From: Rhodospirillales bacterium | Lineage (GTDB): Bacteria; Pseudomonadota; Alphaproteobacteria; Reyranellales; Reyranellaceae | DNA length: 64,000 nucleotides | Direction: 5' to 3' | NCBI GenBank assembly: GCA_009377525.1 | Contig: WHTW01000003.1 | Location: forward strand, 33,525 to 97,524 | In this document: positions 24,872 to 34,069 of the stretch, piece after piece | Layout: every line of letters begins with the position of its first letter | Position numbering within the stretch: the first letter of the stretch is position 1 | Notes under the pieces: model-generated | The model's database searches: none | What the model saw: the letters and a program-made list of their open reading frames with translations, nothing else | What the model was told of the DNA's origin: nothing | Program-made: the position numbers and the translations under genes

Positions 24872-25802
24872 AATCGAAGAGGCTCGAAACCGAGGTCTCC
24901 TCCGAAATCCGCTTGATCGCCTCGGCCATCAGCGTGGCGATGCTGAGCGGCCGCACGTTGGGCGAGACGCGGACCGCTTCGGTCGGCTGGATCGAATCGG
25001 TGATCACCATCTTCTCCATCGGCGAGGCCGCGACGCGGGCCACCGCGCCGCCCGACAGCACGCCGTGCGTCACATAGGCCGACACCGACTTGGCACCCTG
25101 GTCCATCAGGGCGACGGCGGCGTTGCAGAGCGTGCCAGCCGAGTCGACGATGTCGTCGATCAGGATGCAGTCGCGGTTCTTGACGTCGCCGATGACGTTC
25201 ATAACCTCGCTGACGCCGGCCTGTTCGCGGCGCTTATCGATGATGGCGAGATCGGCGTCAATCCGCTTGGCGACCGCCCGGGCGCGCACCACGCCGCCGA
25301 CGTCGGGCGACACCACGGTGAGCTCGCGGTTCGCCAGGGTCTCCTTGATGTCCTTGCCGAACAACGGCCCGGCAAAAAGGTTGTCGACCGGGATGTCGAA
25401 GAAGCCCTGGATCTGCGCGGCATGCAGGTCGAGCGTGAGCACGCGGCTGGCGCCGGCATGGGTCAAGAGATTGGCCACCAGCTTGGCCGAGATCGGCGTG
25501 CGCGGACCGGTGCGGCGATCCTGGCGGGCGTAGCCGTAGTAGGGCATCACCGCAGTGATGCGGCGCGCCGAGCTGCGGCGCAGCGCATCGATGGTGATCA
25601 GGAGCTCCATCAGATGGTCGTTGGCGGGGAAGCTCGTCGATTGCAGGACGAACATGTCCTCGCCGCGCACGTTCTCCAGGATCTCGACGAAGATCTCGTT
25701 GTCGGAGAAGCGGCGGACGTTGGCCTTGACCAGCGGCAACGCCAGCTTGGCGGAAATGGCTTCAGCCAGCGGACGATTGCTGTTGCCGGTGAGAATCTTC
25801 AT
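24870..25802 (-). CDS. prs: Ribose-phosphate pyrophosphokinase
   Basis: A 310-residue PRPP synthetase, which makes 5-phosphoribosyl 1-diphosphate from ribose 5-phosphate and ATP for nucleotide, histidine and tryptophan synthesis. Motifs: [31 protein letters not shown] (ATP loop), [12 protein letters not shown] with the metal-binding histidine, and the PRPP loop [12 protein letters not shown]. Start ATG at 25802. The stop codon falls at the edge of a family B palindrome, which probably shapes the prs mRNA 3' end before rplY. Confidence 0.97.
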   Translation of the reverse strand: MKILTGNSNRPLAEAISAKLALPLVKANVRRFSDNEIFVEILENVRGEDMFVLQSTSFPANDHLMELLITIDALRRSSARRITAVMPYYGYARQDRRTGPRTPISAKLVANLLTHAGASRVLTLDLHAAQIQGFFDIPVDNLFAGPLFGKDIKETLANRELTVVSPDVGGVVRARAVAKRIDADLAIIDKRREQAGVSEVMNVIGDVKNRDCILIDDIVDSAGTLCNAAVALMDQGAKSVSAYVTHGVLSGGAVARVAASPMEKMVITDSIQPTEAVRVSPNVRPLSIATLMAEAIKRISEETSVSSLFD

Positions 25803-25999
25803 ATCGCGACCCCTGAGCCGGGCGGGGTCATCATAAGTCGTTGAACTATAACGACAAAATGGCCTTCCCCGGCCGCGACGCGGCGGACCATACCAATGAG
25901 TCCTCGTTCTGTAAACGGCCTGAAATGGCGCGCTTTTACGCGGTTTTCAGCCCTTCTGAGGATCGATCGACGGCCACTTCGCTTTATGGAAACACGGTG

Positions 26000-26339
26000 T
26001 CAATGCCCGCCAAGGTCCTTGAGAAGACGCGCGACTTCGCGTTTCAGGTCAGGCAGGTCATTCTGGATGACGTCCCAGACAAGTAGGAGATCTACGCTCC
26101 AATAGCGGTGGATGAGGCGATTTCGGAAAGCGATGACCCGCTGCCAGACAGCGCCGACGGGGATCGCGTGCCGCCGGAGACAAGCGGTTGGCAGCCTCGC
26201 CGATGACTTCGAAATTGCGAATGACTGCGTCTTGGATCATTCGCTCCCGCAGGAAAGTCTCGCGTCCGTCAGCGACATAGGCCTCGATGGCGGCGATGGC
26301 ATCGTTGATGTGACCGAGATAGGGAAGGTCGCTCTTCAC
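26000..26339 (-). pseudogene. HepT-like toxin (frameshifted)
   Basis: HepT/DUF86 HEPN ribonuclease-type toxin. A GTG at 26339 overlaps the antitoxin stop. The first frame gives AYVADGRETFLRERMIQDAV, IRNFEVIGEAANRLSP and ARDP, then breaks. The second frame gives VGAVWQRVIAFRNRLIHRYW and WDVIQNDLPDLKREVARLL, ending at TGA 26002-26000. The HEPN R-x4-H motif is RNRLIH. Deleting one C from the CCCC run at about 26158-26162 joins the frames into a normal 112-residue HepT (340 bp minus 1 divides by 3). Either a genuine loss-of-function mutation or a sequencing error. Confidence 0.8.
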
Positions 26340-26626
26340 AAAGGCTGCGCCTCAGCCTCGATATAGGGACGGAAATGAGGGCTGAGGCTTCGCTCGATGA
26401 CGACGTCTACTCGTCGGGAGAGCGCGTCTTCTAATTCTTCGACCAGAGCCAGATAGTCACCGAAGCCACGATCTTCTGCCATGTCGATCAGAAGATCGAC
26501 ATCGCTGTCCGGCCGCTCTTCATGGCGCAGCACCGAGCCGAACAGGCGCAGGTTCGTCGCGCCATGACGCGCGGCGATGGCTATAAGCTGCTCACGGCGG
26601 CTATGGAGATCGTCGCGTAACGCCAT
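26336..26626 (-). CDS. MntA-like nucleotidyltransferase antitoxin
   Basis: A 96-residue minimal nucleotidyltransferase of the MNT/HepT toxin-antitoxin type. The GS-x10-D-x-D motif is LFGSVLRHEERPDSDVDLLI (G30, S31, D42, D44). Family members neutralise HepT, in studied cases by AMPylating it. An alternative ATG at 26656 would add 10 residues. The 4-bp overlap with the HepT frame shows a single translational unit. It looks intact while the partner toxin gene does not. Confidence 0.88.
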   Translation of the reverse strand: MALRDDLHSRREQLIAIAARHGATNLRLFGSVLRHEERPDSDVDLLIDMAEDRGFGDYLALVEELEDALSRRVDVVIERSLSPHFRPYIEAEAQPL

Positions 26627-26729
26627 GATGATGTTCCCGGATCCGGGCCCGATCATATATCAGCGCGGGGCGGTCGGCGATAAGGGTTGGCCACGACATC
26701 TTTCCAGGAAAATGGTCTAGGCTTGCAGC

Positions 26730-27122
26730 ATGACCGCCCCCAAATTCCACATTCTCGACGGCTTCCCAAAGTCCGTCTCGCCCAGCAGCCATGCCACGGA
26801 AGCCGACGGCCTCGTGTTCCTGACCGGCCAGTTCGGCCGCGACCTCGACGATCCGGCGAAGCCACTGCCCGAGGGCATCCGCGCCCAGACCGAGCGGACG
26901 CTCGGCAACATGCGGCGTGTGCTGGAATCGCTCGGCCTTTCCATGGGCCAGGTGATGAGCGTCCGGGTGTTCCTGACCCACTTCAAGCGCGACTACGACG
27001 CCATGAACGAGGTCTATGCCGGGTTCTTTGCCGAGAATGCGCGGCCGACGCGGACCTGCGTCGGGGTCACCGACCTGGTGCGCGATGCGCTGATCGAGAT
27101 CGACTGCATCGCCAAGAGGTAG
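26730..27122 (+). CDS. RidA family protein
   Basis: A 130-residue YjgF/RidA protein: VFLTGQFGRDLDD, RTLGNMRRVLESLGLSMGQV, and RPTRTCVGV, where the arginine equivalent to the catalytic Arg-105 of RidA is retained. RidA hydrolyses reactive 2-aminoacrylate-type enamines/imines formed by PLP enzymes. It may be a related Rid subgroup instead. Convergent with the second RidA gene, with 3 bp between stops. Confidence 0.9.
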   Translation: MTAPKFHILDGFPKSVSPSSHATEADGLVFLTGQFGRDLDDPAKPLPEGIRAQTERTLGNMRRVLESLGLSMGQVMSVRVFLTHFKRDYDAMNEVYAGFFAENARPTRTCVGVTDLVRDALIEIDCIAKR

Positions 27123-27125
27123 CGT

Positions 27126-27590
27126 TTACTTCTTCGCCGGCGCGTAGAAGACGCTGTCGATCTCGATGATGTCGTTGTCGAACAGCCGCTTGGCCTCGAA
27201 CATGGTGCGTGGCGGGTAGGGCGGCTTGCCCCACAGCTCGGCCTGCACCTTGTCGACCAGGGGCGCGATCCGCGCGAGGTCGCTGACATAGAGGGTGAGT
27301 CTCACGCAATCCTGCAGCGTGGCGCCCTCGGATTGGGCAATCGTCTTGATGTCGAGGAAGGCCTGGCGGATGCGGGCCTCGTCGCCTTCGACCAGCTTGT
27401 TGGTCGCGGGGGCGACGCCCTGCATGCCGGCGACGAAGACGAAGTCGCCGGCGCGCGCGCCCAGGCTCCAGGTGCCCTCGACCTTGATGGCGCCGGGCGG
27501 ACTGAGCGTGCGCACGCCGTTCGGCGACTGCGCGACGGCGCTGCCCGCCACTGCGGCGAGCAAGGCGCCGGCGAGGACGAGCGATCTCAC
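27126..27590 (-). CDS. Periplasmic RidA family protein
   Basis: A 154-residue RidA-fold protein with a cleavable signal peptide (MRSLVLAGALLAAVAGSAVA, residues 1-20), which is unusual for this family. Later motifs are GDFVFVAGMQG, RIRQAFLDIKTIAQSEGATL and YPPRTMFEA, which keeps the arginine. The start is GTG at 27590, overlapping the stop of the M81 peptidase gene (GTGA). The coupling suggests that it handles a product of, or a substrate related to, that enzyme, but export of only one partner is puzzling. Confidence 0.87.
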   Translation of the reverse strand: MRSLVLAGALLAAVAGSAVAQSPNGVRTLSPPGAIKVEGTWSLGARAGDFVFVAGMQGVAPATNKLVEGDEARIRQAFLDIKTIAQSEGATLQDCVRLTLYVSDLARIAPLVDKVQAELWGKPPYPPRTMFEAKRLFDNDIIEIDSVFYAPAKK

Positions 27591-29059
27591 GCGGCGTGCG
27601 GGTTGGCGACGAACGGCCATTGCGCCTTGTCGACCTTGGTGTAGGGCAGCAGCGACCAGTCGGGCACCAGAGCACCAGGGGCCGCGACGTAGACAACTTC
27701 GCTGGCGATCGGGGCGTAGGCGGCATGGAAATGCTGCATGGACTTCACGACCACGATCTTCTTGGTCGAGGGATCGACGCCCAGCTTGGTGAAGCAGTCG
27801 CGGCTGTGGCACTGGCTGCGCTTGCTGTTGACGATCACCGTCACGCCCTCGATCTGCAGCGCGGCCACATCGCCGATCGGATTCACGCCCTTGCGCTGGC
27901 CGCCGAACTCGATGGAGACGTCCTTCTCGACCTTGAGCACCTTGGCGCGGGCATCGATCGGCGGGCCGGATTGCGGTCCGAGCTTGCCGCCGAGACGAAT
28001 GTCGAGCTCGGCGCCTTCGCCGACCTCGAAGGCGAGCTTCACCGCGCCGGGATCCCAGATCATGGCGATGGCGGCGTCCTTCACCTTCTTGTCGAGCAGG
28101 GCCTTGAGGATGAAGGTCGAATCGGAGGCGGCCCCGCCGCCGGCATTGTCCGACACGTCGGCCAGCACCATGGGCTTGGGCAGATTGTGCGAGCTCACGC
28201 GCGCCATCGCCGCGTCGAGCGAGACGTAGGGCGGCTGGGTGGCCTCGCGCATGGCGAAGAACTCCTTGCCAAGCTCGCACGCCAGTTTCTCGGCCTGCGC
28301 TTTGTCGCCGTCGGTGATGGCGATGACCTTGCTGCCCATCTCCTTGATGTCGGACCACGGGAAGCCGTGGGCGATCGACAAGGACAGCACGCTGTCCTTG
28401 CCTTCCATCGCCTGAAGCTTGTCGACGAAGCCGCGCATCGGCTGGCGCGTGGTGTGGAAGATGCCGATCATCTTGCAGTTCCACGCCGCCATCACCGGCC
28501 TGGTGCGGCCCTCGATGGCGCCTTCCATCACATTGAACAGGTCGTCGGCGCGCTCCGGCACGTCGACATGCGGGTATTCCTTGAACAGTACCAGGGCGGT
28601 GGCGTCGCGCAGGGTGCCGTCGCCGATGTTGCAATGGAGGTCGAGCTCGACGCCCACCGGCACGTCGGGCCCGACGACCTTGCGGACATGGGCCAGGATG
28701 TCGCTTTCGCAGTCGTCGTAGCCTTCGGCGACCATGGCGCCGTGCATGGACAGGAACACGCCGTCGACCGGCAGGGCCGCCTTCAGGTCGGCGATGATCT
28801 CGCCGCGGAAGCGTTCGTAGACCTTCTTCACGGTCTTGCCGGCGGGCTGGGCGAAAGCGCACAGGCTCTCGACCACCTGCCAGCCCTTGGCCTCGGCACG
28901 GCCGCGCCATACGGCGAGCGGTGCGCCGAACATCGGCACGTTCTGGCCGTAGCTGCCCTTGCGGAAGAGGCAGGTCTCCTCGAAAAGCTGGTGGCCGGTA
29001 GGGATGGAAGCGAAGGTGTTGGTCTCGGTGCCGAGGCAAGCGGTGAAGATCTTTTTCAT
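27587..29059 (-). CDS. M81 family metallopeptidase (MlrC-like)
   Basis: A 490-residue member of the M81 family, whose best known member MlrC takes part in microcystin breakdown in Sphingomonads; most members are uncharacterised. Motifs: ACLGTETNTFA near the N-terminus, VFLSMHGAMVAEGYDDCE, GVELDLHCN, and DVSDNAGGGAASDSTF in the middle (metal/active-site region). No signal peptide. It is coupled to a downstream exported RidA protein. I would expect an amidohydrolase or peptidase acting on unusual peptides, substrate unknown. Confidence 0.9.
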   Translation of the reverse strand: MKKIFTACLGTETNTFASIPTGHQLFEETCLFRKGSYGQNVPMFGAPLAVWRGRAEAKGWQVVESLCAFAQPAGKTVKKVYERFRGEIIADLKAALPVDGVFLSMHGAMVAEGYDDCESDILAHVRKVVGPDVPVGVELDLHCNIGDGTLRDATALVLFKEYPHVDVPERADDLFNVMEGAIEGRTRPVMAAWNCKMIGIFHTTRQPMRGFVDKLQAMEGKDSVLSLSIAHGFPWSDIKEMGSKVIAITDGDKAQAEKLACELGKEFFAMREATQPPYVSLDAAMARVSSHNLPKPMVLADVSDNAGGGAASDSTFILKALLDKKVKDAAIAMIWDPGAVKLAFEVGEGAELDIRLGGKLGPQSGPPIDARAKVLKVEKDVSIEFGGQRKGVNPIGDVAALQIEGVTVIVNSKRSQCHSRDCFTKLGVDPSTKKIVVVKSMQHFHAAYAPIASEVVYVAAPGALVPDWSLLPYTKVDKAQWPFVANPHAA

Positions 29060-29101
29060 GCGACGATCTTAGAGCATGTTCGTCGGCCTACAGGAGGATA
29101 A

Positions 29102-29929
29102 ATGAACGAACTGTCCGGCCTGCGAGCCGTGCCGCTCTACACCCATGTCGACCGCATCACGCGCGGCCTGGCGGCGCGTGGAATCGGCTCCAACGATGCG
29201 ATACCGCCCGATGAACTGTTCGCCCTCGACCAGTGGCACTACCACGGCACCGACGCCATTCGCGACGCCGCCGGCTTCCTGGGCCTCGGTTCGGGGAGCC
29301 GCGTGCTCGACATCGGTGCGGGCATTGGCGGCCCCGCCCGATTCCTTGCCCACGCGACGGGATGTCATGTCACGGCGCTGGAATTGCAACCCGAGCTTCA
29401 CCGCGTCGGCGTCGACCTCACGCGCCGCAGCGGGCTGGCCGACCGAGTGACCCATGTGTGCGGAAACGCGCTCAGCCAGTCGCTGTCCACGGCGGCGTTC
29501 GATGCCGTCATCAGTTTTCTCGCAATCCTTCACATTCCGGATCGGCCGGCTTTGATGAAACGTGTCCAGACGGTCCTGCGTCCGGGCGGCCAGTGCTACA
29601 TCGAGGATCTCGCACGGCGGGCGCCCTTTGCGCCGCACGACCGCGAGGATCTGCTCACCGTCGTGCAGGGCGTCGCGCTCACCAGCATCGAGGACTACGC
29701 CGCCGATCTGCGGCAAGCCGGTCTGGTCGATGTCGTCGCCACCGACACGACGAACGACTGGGCGCTCTTTGCCGCTCAGCGCCTCGCCGACTGGCGGCGC
29801 GACCGTGTCTCCTATGCCGCCGTGCATGGCGAAGAGGCTTGGGAGGCGCAGGAGAGGTTCTACAGCGTGATCGACCGTCTCTACCGCAGCGGCAGCCTGG
29901 GTGGCGTCCGACTGACAGCCCGGGCCTAG
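29102..29929 (+). CDS. SAM-dependent methyltransferase
   Basis: A 275-residue class I methyltransferase. The SAM-binding motif I is VLDIGAGIGGPARFLA at about residues 69-84; motif II/III follow with ELQPELHRVGVDLT and VISFLAILHIPDR. The overall plan resembles sarcosine/dimethylglycine or phosphoethanolamine N-methyltransferases, but the substrate is not readable. AGGAGGATAA precedes the ATG at 29102. Divergent from the M81 gene with a 42-bp gap, and followed by a family B palindrome. Confidence 0.87.
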   Translation: MNELSGLRAVPLYTHVDRITRGLAARGIGSNDAIPPDELFALDQWHYHGTDAIRDAAGFLGLGSGSRVLDIGAGIGGPARFLAHATGCHVTALELQPELHRVGVDLTRRSGLADRVTHVCGNALSQSLSTAAFDAVISFLAILHIPDRPALMKRVQTVLRPGGQCYIEDLARRAPFAPHDREDLLTVVQGVALTSIEDYAADLRQAGLVDVVATDTTNDWALFAAQRLADWRRDRVSYAAVHGEEAWEAQERFYSVIDRLYRSGSLGGVRLTARA

Positions 29930-30048
29930 AGCGGAATCCGATCAGAAGGAACCGCGCGCGGTTCCATCTGATCGGATTCGCGCGCACTGGGGATGCTTGT
30001 TTCACAGGGCACAATCCGCCCAACTGATTCCAGCTGGGCGGATTGTGC
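29928..30048. repeat. Family B double-hairpin palindrome, copy 2 (inverted)
   Basis: Starts AGAGC, then H2 (GAATCCGATCAGA... around AACCGCGCGCGGTT, 29934-29979), then H1 (GCACAATCCGCCCAACTG with complement CAGCTGGGCGGATTGTGC, 30009-30048). The hairpin order is the reverse of copies 1 and 3. It sits at the convergent junction between the methyltransferase gene and the AidB-like gene and overlaps the former's stop codon by one base. Confidence 0.9.
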
Positions 30049-30049
30049 T

Positions 30050-31690
30050 TTAGGTCGCCAATGCGCGATCCATCAGGGCCTGCTCGGCGTCGCCGAGGTC
30101 GGCCGTGCCGAACTGCGCGAACTTCGCGCCCTTGAATCGGGTATCGCCGTAGAGCGTGGCGAAGTCGGACTTGACCTCGGCCAACGCCGCCAGGGCCGCG
30201 ATCTTGGCCAGACCCTCGCACAGGAAGCGCGCGCGGCGCTCGGCATCGCCGGATTTGAGGACGTTAGCCATCGTCTCGGCGAGCGGTCGCACGTCGAAGG
30301 CGGCGGATGCTGTCTTGGCCAGCGCGCCGACCGTGGCCATCGCCTGGTCGGGATGGCGACCGGCGGCGCGCAGGACATCGAGCGCCATGACGTTGCCCGA
30401 GCCTTCCCAGATGGCGTTGAGCGGCGATTCGCGGAAGTAGCGCGCCAAGGGCAGGTCCTCGGTGTAGCCGTTGCCGCCCAGGCACTCGAGGGATTCGTAG
30501 ACGATCTGCGGCGTGCTCTTGCACACCAGGAATTTCACCGCCGGCGTCAGAAGCCGCACGTAGGCGGCTTCGGCGGGATCGCTGGCGGCGCGGTCGGAGG
30601 CGCGGCACAGGCGGAACACCAGTGCCACCTGGGCCTCGAGCTCGAGCGCCAAGTCGGCCACGGTGGCGCGCATCGATGGCTGGTCGGCGAGCTTGCGCTG
30701 GAACACCGAGCGGTTGCGGATGTGGTTCAGCGCCTGGCTGAGCGCAATGCGCGACTGGCCGGCCGAGGCGATGGCGCAGTCGAGGCGCGTGAGGTTCACC
30801 ATCTCGATGATGGTGCGCACGCCCGCGCCCTCAGGCCCGACGCGCTCGGCATAGGCGCCGTGGAACTCGACCTCGGACGAGGCATTTGACTTGTTGCCGA
30901 GCTTGTCCTTCAGGCGCTGGAAGCGGATCTGGTTCTTCGATCCGTCGGGCCGGTAGCGCGGCATCAGATAGCAGGTGAGACCGCCACCCTTTTCGCCATT
31001 TTCGGCCTGCGCCAGCACCAGGAAGGCATCGCACATCGGCGCCGACATGAACCACTTGTGGCCGGTGATCTCGACATGATCGCCGTGCGCCTCGGCACGG
31101 GTGATGTTGGCGCGCACGTCGGTGCCGCCCTGGCGCTCGGTCATGCCCATGCCGAGCGTGACGCCGTTCTTCTCCCACCACGGCAAGGGCCGCGGATCGT
31201 AGGTGCGCGTCTGGATCCTGGGCAACCACTTCGCCAGCAGCGCGGGCTCGGAGCGCAGCGCGCAGATGCAGGCGTGGGTCATGGTGACGGGGCACATGTG
31301 CCCGCTCTCGGCCTGGGTGGCGAGATAGAGCCGCACGGCGCGAGTCGAGACCGGGCCCGGCTTGTCGCTGCCGTCATGCGCCGAGGCATGGATGCCGTGA
31401 CCGATGCTCTTGGCCATCATGGCGTGATAGGCGGGATGGAACTCGACCAGGTCCAGCCGGTTGCCCTTGCCGTCCATGATGTGGAGCTTGGGTGGGTTCT
31501 CGTTGGCGACGCGGCCGAGATCGAGCGTGGCCGCGGCACCATAGTCCTTGCCGCAGGCGGCGAGGCCCGCCAGGTCGAGCCCGGCGCGCTGAGCGGCATC
31601 CGCCAGCGGCCGGTCGGCGCTGAACAGGTCGACATCGCCGAACGCCGGCGACTGGTTGAACGAGGCGTCTTCGAGCAGGCCGGAGGACAT
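30050..31690 (-). CDS. AidB-like acyl-CoA dehydrogenase
   Basis: A 546-residue flavoprotein of the acyl-CoA dehydrogenase superfamily, AidB branch by length and sequence. Motifs: GMGMTERQGGTDVRANITRA (FAD/substrate loop), GHKWFMSAPMCDAFLVLAQ, FQRLKDKLGNKSNASSEVEF, and the C-terminal CLGGNGYTEDLPLARYFRE then LNAIWEGSGNVMALDVLR. E. coli AidB is a DNA-binding flavoprotein of the adaptive response to alkylation; other members are ordinary dehydrogenases. ATG at 31690. No Ada-like gene lies nearby. Confidence 0.9.
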   Translation of the reverse strand: MSSGLLEDASFNQSPAFGDVDLFSADRPLADAAQRAGLDLAGLAACGKDYGAAATLDLGRVANENPPKLHIMDGKGNRLDLVEFHPAYHAMMAKSIGHGIHASAHDGSDKPGPVSTRAVRLYLATQAESGHMCPVTMTHACICALRSEPALLAKWLPRIQTRTYDPRPLPWWEKNGVTLGMGMTERQGGTDVRANITRAEAHGDHVEITGHKWFMSAPMCDAFLVLAQAENGEKGGGLTCYLMPRYRPDGSKNQIRFQRLKDKLGNKSNASSEVEFHGAYAERVGPEGAGVRTIIEMVNLTRLDCAIASAGQSRIALSQALNHIRNRSVFQRKLADQPSMRATVADLALELEAQVALVFRLCRASDRAASDPAEAAYVRLLTPAVKFLVCKSTPQIVYESLECLGGNGYTEDLPLARYFRESPLNAIWEGSGNVMALDVLRAAGRHPDQAMATVGALAKTASAAFDVRPLAETMANVLKSGDAERRARFLCEGLAKIAALAALAEVKSDFATLYGDTRFKGAKFAQFGTADLGDAEQALMDRALAT

Positions 31691-31707
31691 GGCGCGAGTC
31701 TATCTCG

Positions 31708-31872
31708 CCGGACCGCGGGCCTCCAGGCCGCTCATAGTCTTCGTCTTCCAGACCGCGCGCATCCTGCGCGCTCATGATCATGAGCGTAGGGAGCCGAATC
31801 GACCTTCGGTCGATTCAGCGTGGAGGCTCGCGGTCCAGAAGAGCATGAGCGGGCCGGAGGCCCGCGCTCCGG
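31708..31872. repeat. Family A branched palindrome, copy 6 (longest)
   Basis: Outer arms CCGGACCGCGGGCC (31708-31721) and GGCCCGCGCTCCGG (31859-31872), one mismatch, enclose a second stem CTTCCAGACCGCG/CGCGGTCCAGAAG, an ATGATCAT dyad and a perfect GAATCGACC/GGTCGATTC hairpin. Unlike most copies it lies between co-directional genes (upstream of the AidB-like gene, downstream of dodecin). Confidence 0.88.
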
Positions 31873-31879
31873 CAAGAGG

Positions 31880-32095
31880 TCAGCCGCCGCCTTCGTACTT
31901 GAAGGAGAGTTTCAGCTTGGTGCGGTAGGCCGTGACCTTGCCTTCTTCGATGACCAGGTCCTGCTCGATGATCTCGGCGACGCGCAGGTCGCGCAGCGAC
32001 TTGGCCGCCCGATCGACCGCTACCTTTGCCGCCTTTTCCCAGGATTCGCTGCTGGTGCCTACGAGCTCGATCACCTTGTAGACGCTGTCCGCCAT
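31880..32095 (-). CDS. Dodecin
   Basis: A 71-residue dodecin, a small dodecameric flavin-binding protein that stores or buffers FMN/riboflavin. Typical sequence: VYKVIELVGTSSESWEKAA, AAKSLRDLRVAEIIEQDLVI and EGKVTAYRTKLKLSFKYE. The ATG at 32095 follows GAGGGAGGTACCC. A monocistronic gene with a family A palindrome immediately after its stop. Confidence 0.95.
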   Translation of the reverse strand: MADSVYKVIELVGTSSESWEKAAKVAVDRAAKSLRDLRVAEIIEQDLVIEEGKVTAYRTKLKLSFKYEGGG

Positions 32096-32236
32096 GGGTA
32101 CCTCCCTCGACACGGTTTCACCGTCTCATCCGGTGCCGGGTCAGGGGGAGGCGCGGCAGCGGTCGCCTGAAGGCCTTTCCTTGCCGTCCAGGCTAGCACG
32201 CCATGGCGGCGCCGTCGCCCCGAGCGTGCCGAGGGG

Positions 32237-32257
32237 CCTTGCCTGCGTCAGGCAAGG
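32237..32257. terminator. Hairpin downstream of the ABC operon
   Basis: Perfect 9-bp arms CCTTGCCTG and CAGGCAAGG with a CGT loop, 41 bp beyond the stop of the ABC ATPase gene. No T tract follows on either strand, so intrinsic termination is uncertain. The surrounding 200 bp between dodecin and the ATPase gene contain nothing else I can identify. Confidence 0.4.
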
Positions 32258-32297
32258 TCTCTCCGCTCGTCGCTGCGCTCCTCGGTCGAGACGACGG

Positions 32298-33929
32298 CTA
32301 CGCCGTCGCGAACTTGCCGAATTCCCAGTGCCGGCCGGGAGCCGCGGCGAACAGCGCCTTGGTGTAGTCGTCGCGCGGCGAGCCGAACACCTGCTCGGCC
32401 GAGCCGTACTCGACGACACGGCCCTTGCTCATCACCGCGACGTAGTCGCAGATCTGGGCGGCGACGCGAAGGTCGTGGGTGATGAACAGCACGGCGAGGT
32501 TCAAGCGCTGGCGAATCTCGTCCAGGAGCTCCAGCACCTGCTTCTGCACCGAGACGTCGAGCGCGGAGACCGCCTCGTCGGCGATCAGCAGCTCGGGCTC
32601 CATGGCGAGCGCGCGGGCGATGCAGATGCGCTGGCGCTGGCCGCCCGAGAATTGGTGCGGATAGCGGTCGAGCGAGTTGGGATCGAGGCGCACGGTTTCC
32701 ATCAGCTTGCGCGCCCGCGCCATCGCCTCGTCGCGCTTGAGACCGAAGTTCATCGGTCCCTCGATGATGAACTCGCCCACGGTGATGCGCGGGTTCATCG
32801 AGCGGTAGGGATCCTGGAAGACGATCTGCACCTTGCGACGATGCGGACGCAGCTTGCCGGCCGTCATGGTGGCGATCTCGGTGTCGCCGAGGAAGACCCT
32901 GCCCTCGCTGGGATCGATCAGGCGGGCGATGCAGCGCGCCACGGTCGACTTGCCGGAGCCCGATTCGCCCACGATGCCGAGCGTCTCACCTCGCCGGATG
33001 TCGAGGTCGACGTCGACCGCGGCCTTCACCACCCGCGCCTTCTGGAAGAAGGCATTGCCGCTGTAGGTCTTGCCGAGCTTTTCGGTGCGCAGCACGGTGA
33101 TGCCGTCCTTGCGAACGCCGCGATGCTGCGGATGGATCGACGGCACCGAGGAGATCAGCATCTTGGTGTAGCTGTGCTCGGGCCGCGACAGGATCTTCTC
33201 GGTCGGCCCCATCTCGACCAGCTCGCCCCAGCGCAACACGGCGACGCGATGGGCGATCTCGGCGACCACGCCGAAGTCGTGGGTGATGAACAGTACTCCG
33301 GTGCCCTGGCCTTCCTGCAGCTCGGCGATCAGCTTCAGGATCTCGGCCTGGGTCGTGACGTCGAGCGCCGTGGTTGGCTCGTCGGCGATCAGCAGCACGG
33401 GATCGAGGACCAGCGCCATGGCGATCATGATGCGCTGGCGCTGGCCGCCCGAGAGCTGGTGTGGGTAGGAGGCGTAGATGCGCTCGGGCTCCGGCAGCTG
33501 CACGCGGCCGAGGATGGCGATGATCTTGGCCTTGCGCTCGGCGGCGTCGAGCCTGGTGTGGGTCTCCAGCACCTCGTCGATCTGCAGGCCGCAGGTCATG
33601 ACAGGGTTGAGCGCGGTCATCGGCTCCTGGAAGATCATCGACATGCGCGTGCAGCGCAGTTCGCGCAGGCGCGCCTCGTCGGCGGCGAGCACGTTCTCGC
33701 CCTCGAGCAGGATCTCGCCCGAGGTCGGCTTCAACGCCTTGGCCAGGAGCCCCATGACGGTGAAGGCGATGACCGATTTGCCCGAGCCCGATTCGCCCAC
33801 CAGGCAGACGATCTCGCCGGGGTTGACCGTGAAGCTCACCTTCTCGACGGCGTGGGCGCGGTCGGCGCCGGGCGGCAGGGCAACGCTGAGATCGCGGACT
33901 TCGAGGACAGGTTTTTTTGCTTCGCTCAT
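32298..33929 (-). CDS. Peptide/nickel-type ABC transporter ATPase, DppD-DppF fusion
   Basis: A 543-residue protein with two complete ABC domains. Each has a Walker A (GESGSGKS), a signature ([12 protein letters not shown] and [12 protein letters not shown]) and a Walker B ([12 protein letters not shown] and [12 protein letters not shown]; the second has A-V in place of P-T). In many bacteria these are two separate genes (dppD and dppF); the fused form energises uptake with the two permeases upstream. It is the last gene of the SBP-SBP-DppB-DppC-ATPase operon, 140 bp after the permease gene. Cytoplasmic face of the inner membrane. Confidence 0.95.
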   Translation of the reverse strand: MSEAKKPVLEVRDLSVALPPGADRAHAVEKVSFTVNPGEIVCLVGESGSGKSVIAFTVMGLLAKALKPTSGEILLEGENVLAADEARLRELRCTRMSMIFQEPMTALNPVMTCGLQIDEVLETHTRLDAAERKAKIIAILGRVQLPEPERIYASYPHQLSGGQRQRIMIAMALVLDPVLLIADEPTTALDVTTQAEILKLIAELQEGQGTGVLFITHDFGVVAEIAHRVAVLRWGELVEMGPTEKILSRPEHSYTKMLISSVPSIHPQHRGVRKDGITVLRTEKLGKTYSGNAFFQKARVVKAAVDVDLDIRRGETLGIVGESGSGKSTVARCIARLIDPSEGRVFLGDTEIATMTAGKLRPHRRKVQIVFQDPYRSMNPRITVGEFIIEGPMNFGLKRDEAMARARKLMETVRLDPNSLDRYPHQFSGGQRQRICIARALAMEPELLIADEAVSALDVSVQKQVLELLDEIRQRLNLAVLFITHDLRVAAQICDYVAVMSKGRVVEYGSAEQVFGSPRDDYTKALFAAAPGRHWEFGKFATA

Positions 33930-34069
33930 CGACTACACCAACTACACCGTCGCCCCGACCGGAGCGCACAGCGCGCAGCGGAGGGACCTGATCATGACTG
34001 CGACGATCTCGCAGTCGGGAGAAGGTCCCGCGGCTGCGCTTCGCTTCGCTCGGGGTGTGATGCTTCGCA

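Noticed and set aside
25841..26086. 81-codon plus-strand frame between prs and hepT
   Set aside because: Its second half lies opposite the hepT 3' end, it has no Shine-Dalgarno and no family features.
27596..29101. 501-codon open frame opposite the M81 peptidase
   Set aside because: Antisense shadow; the sense protein is a full-length family member.
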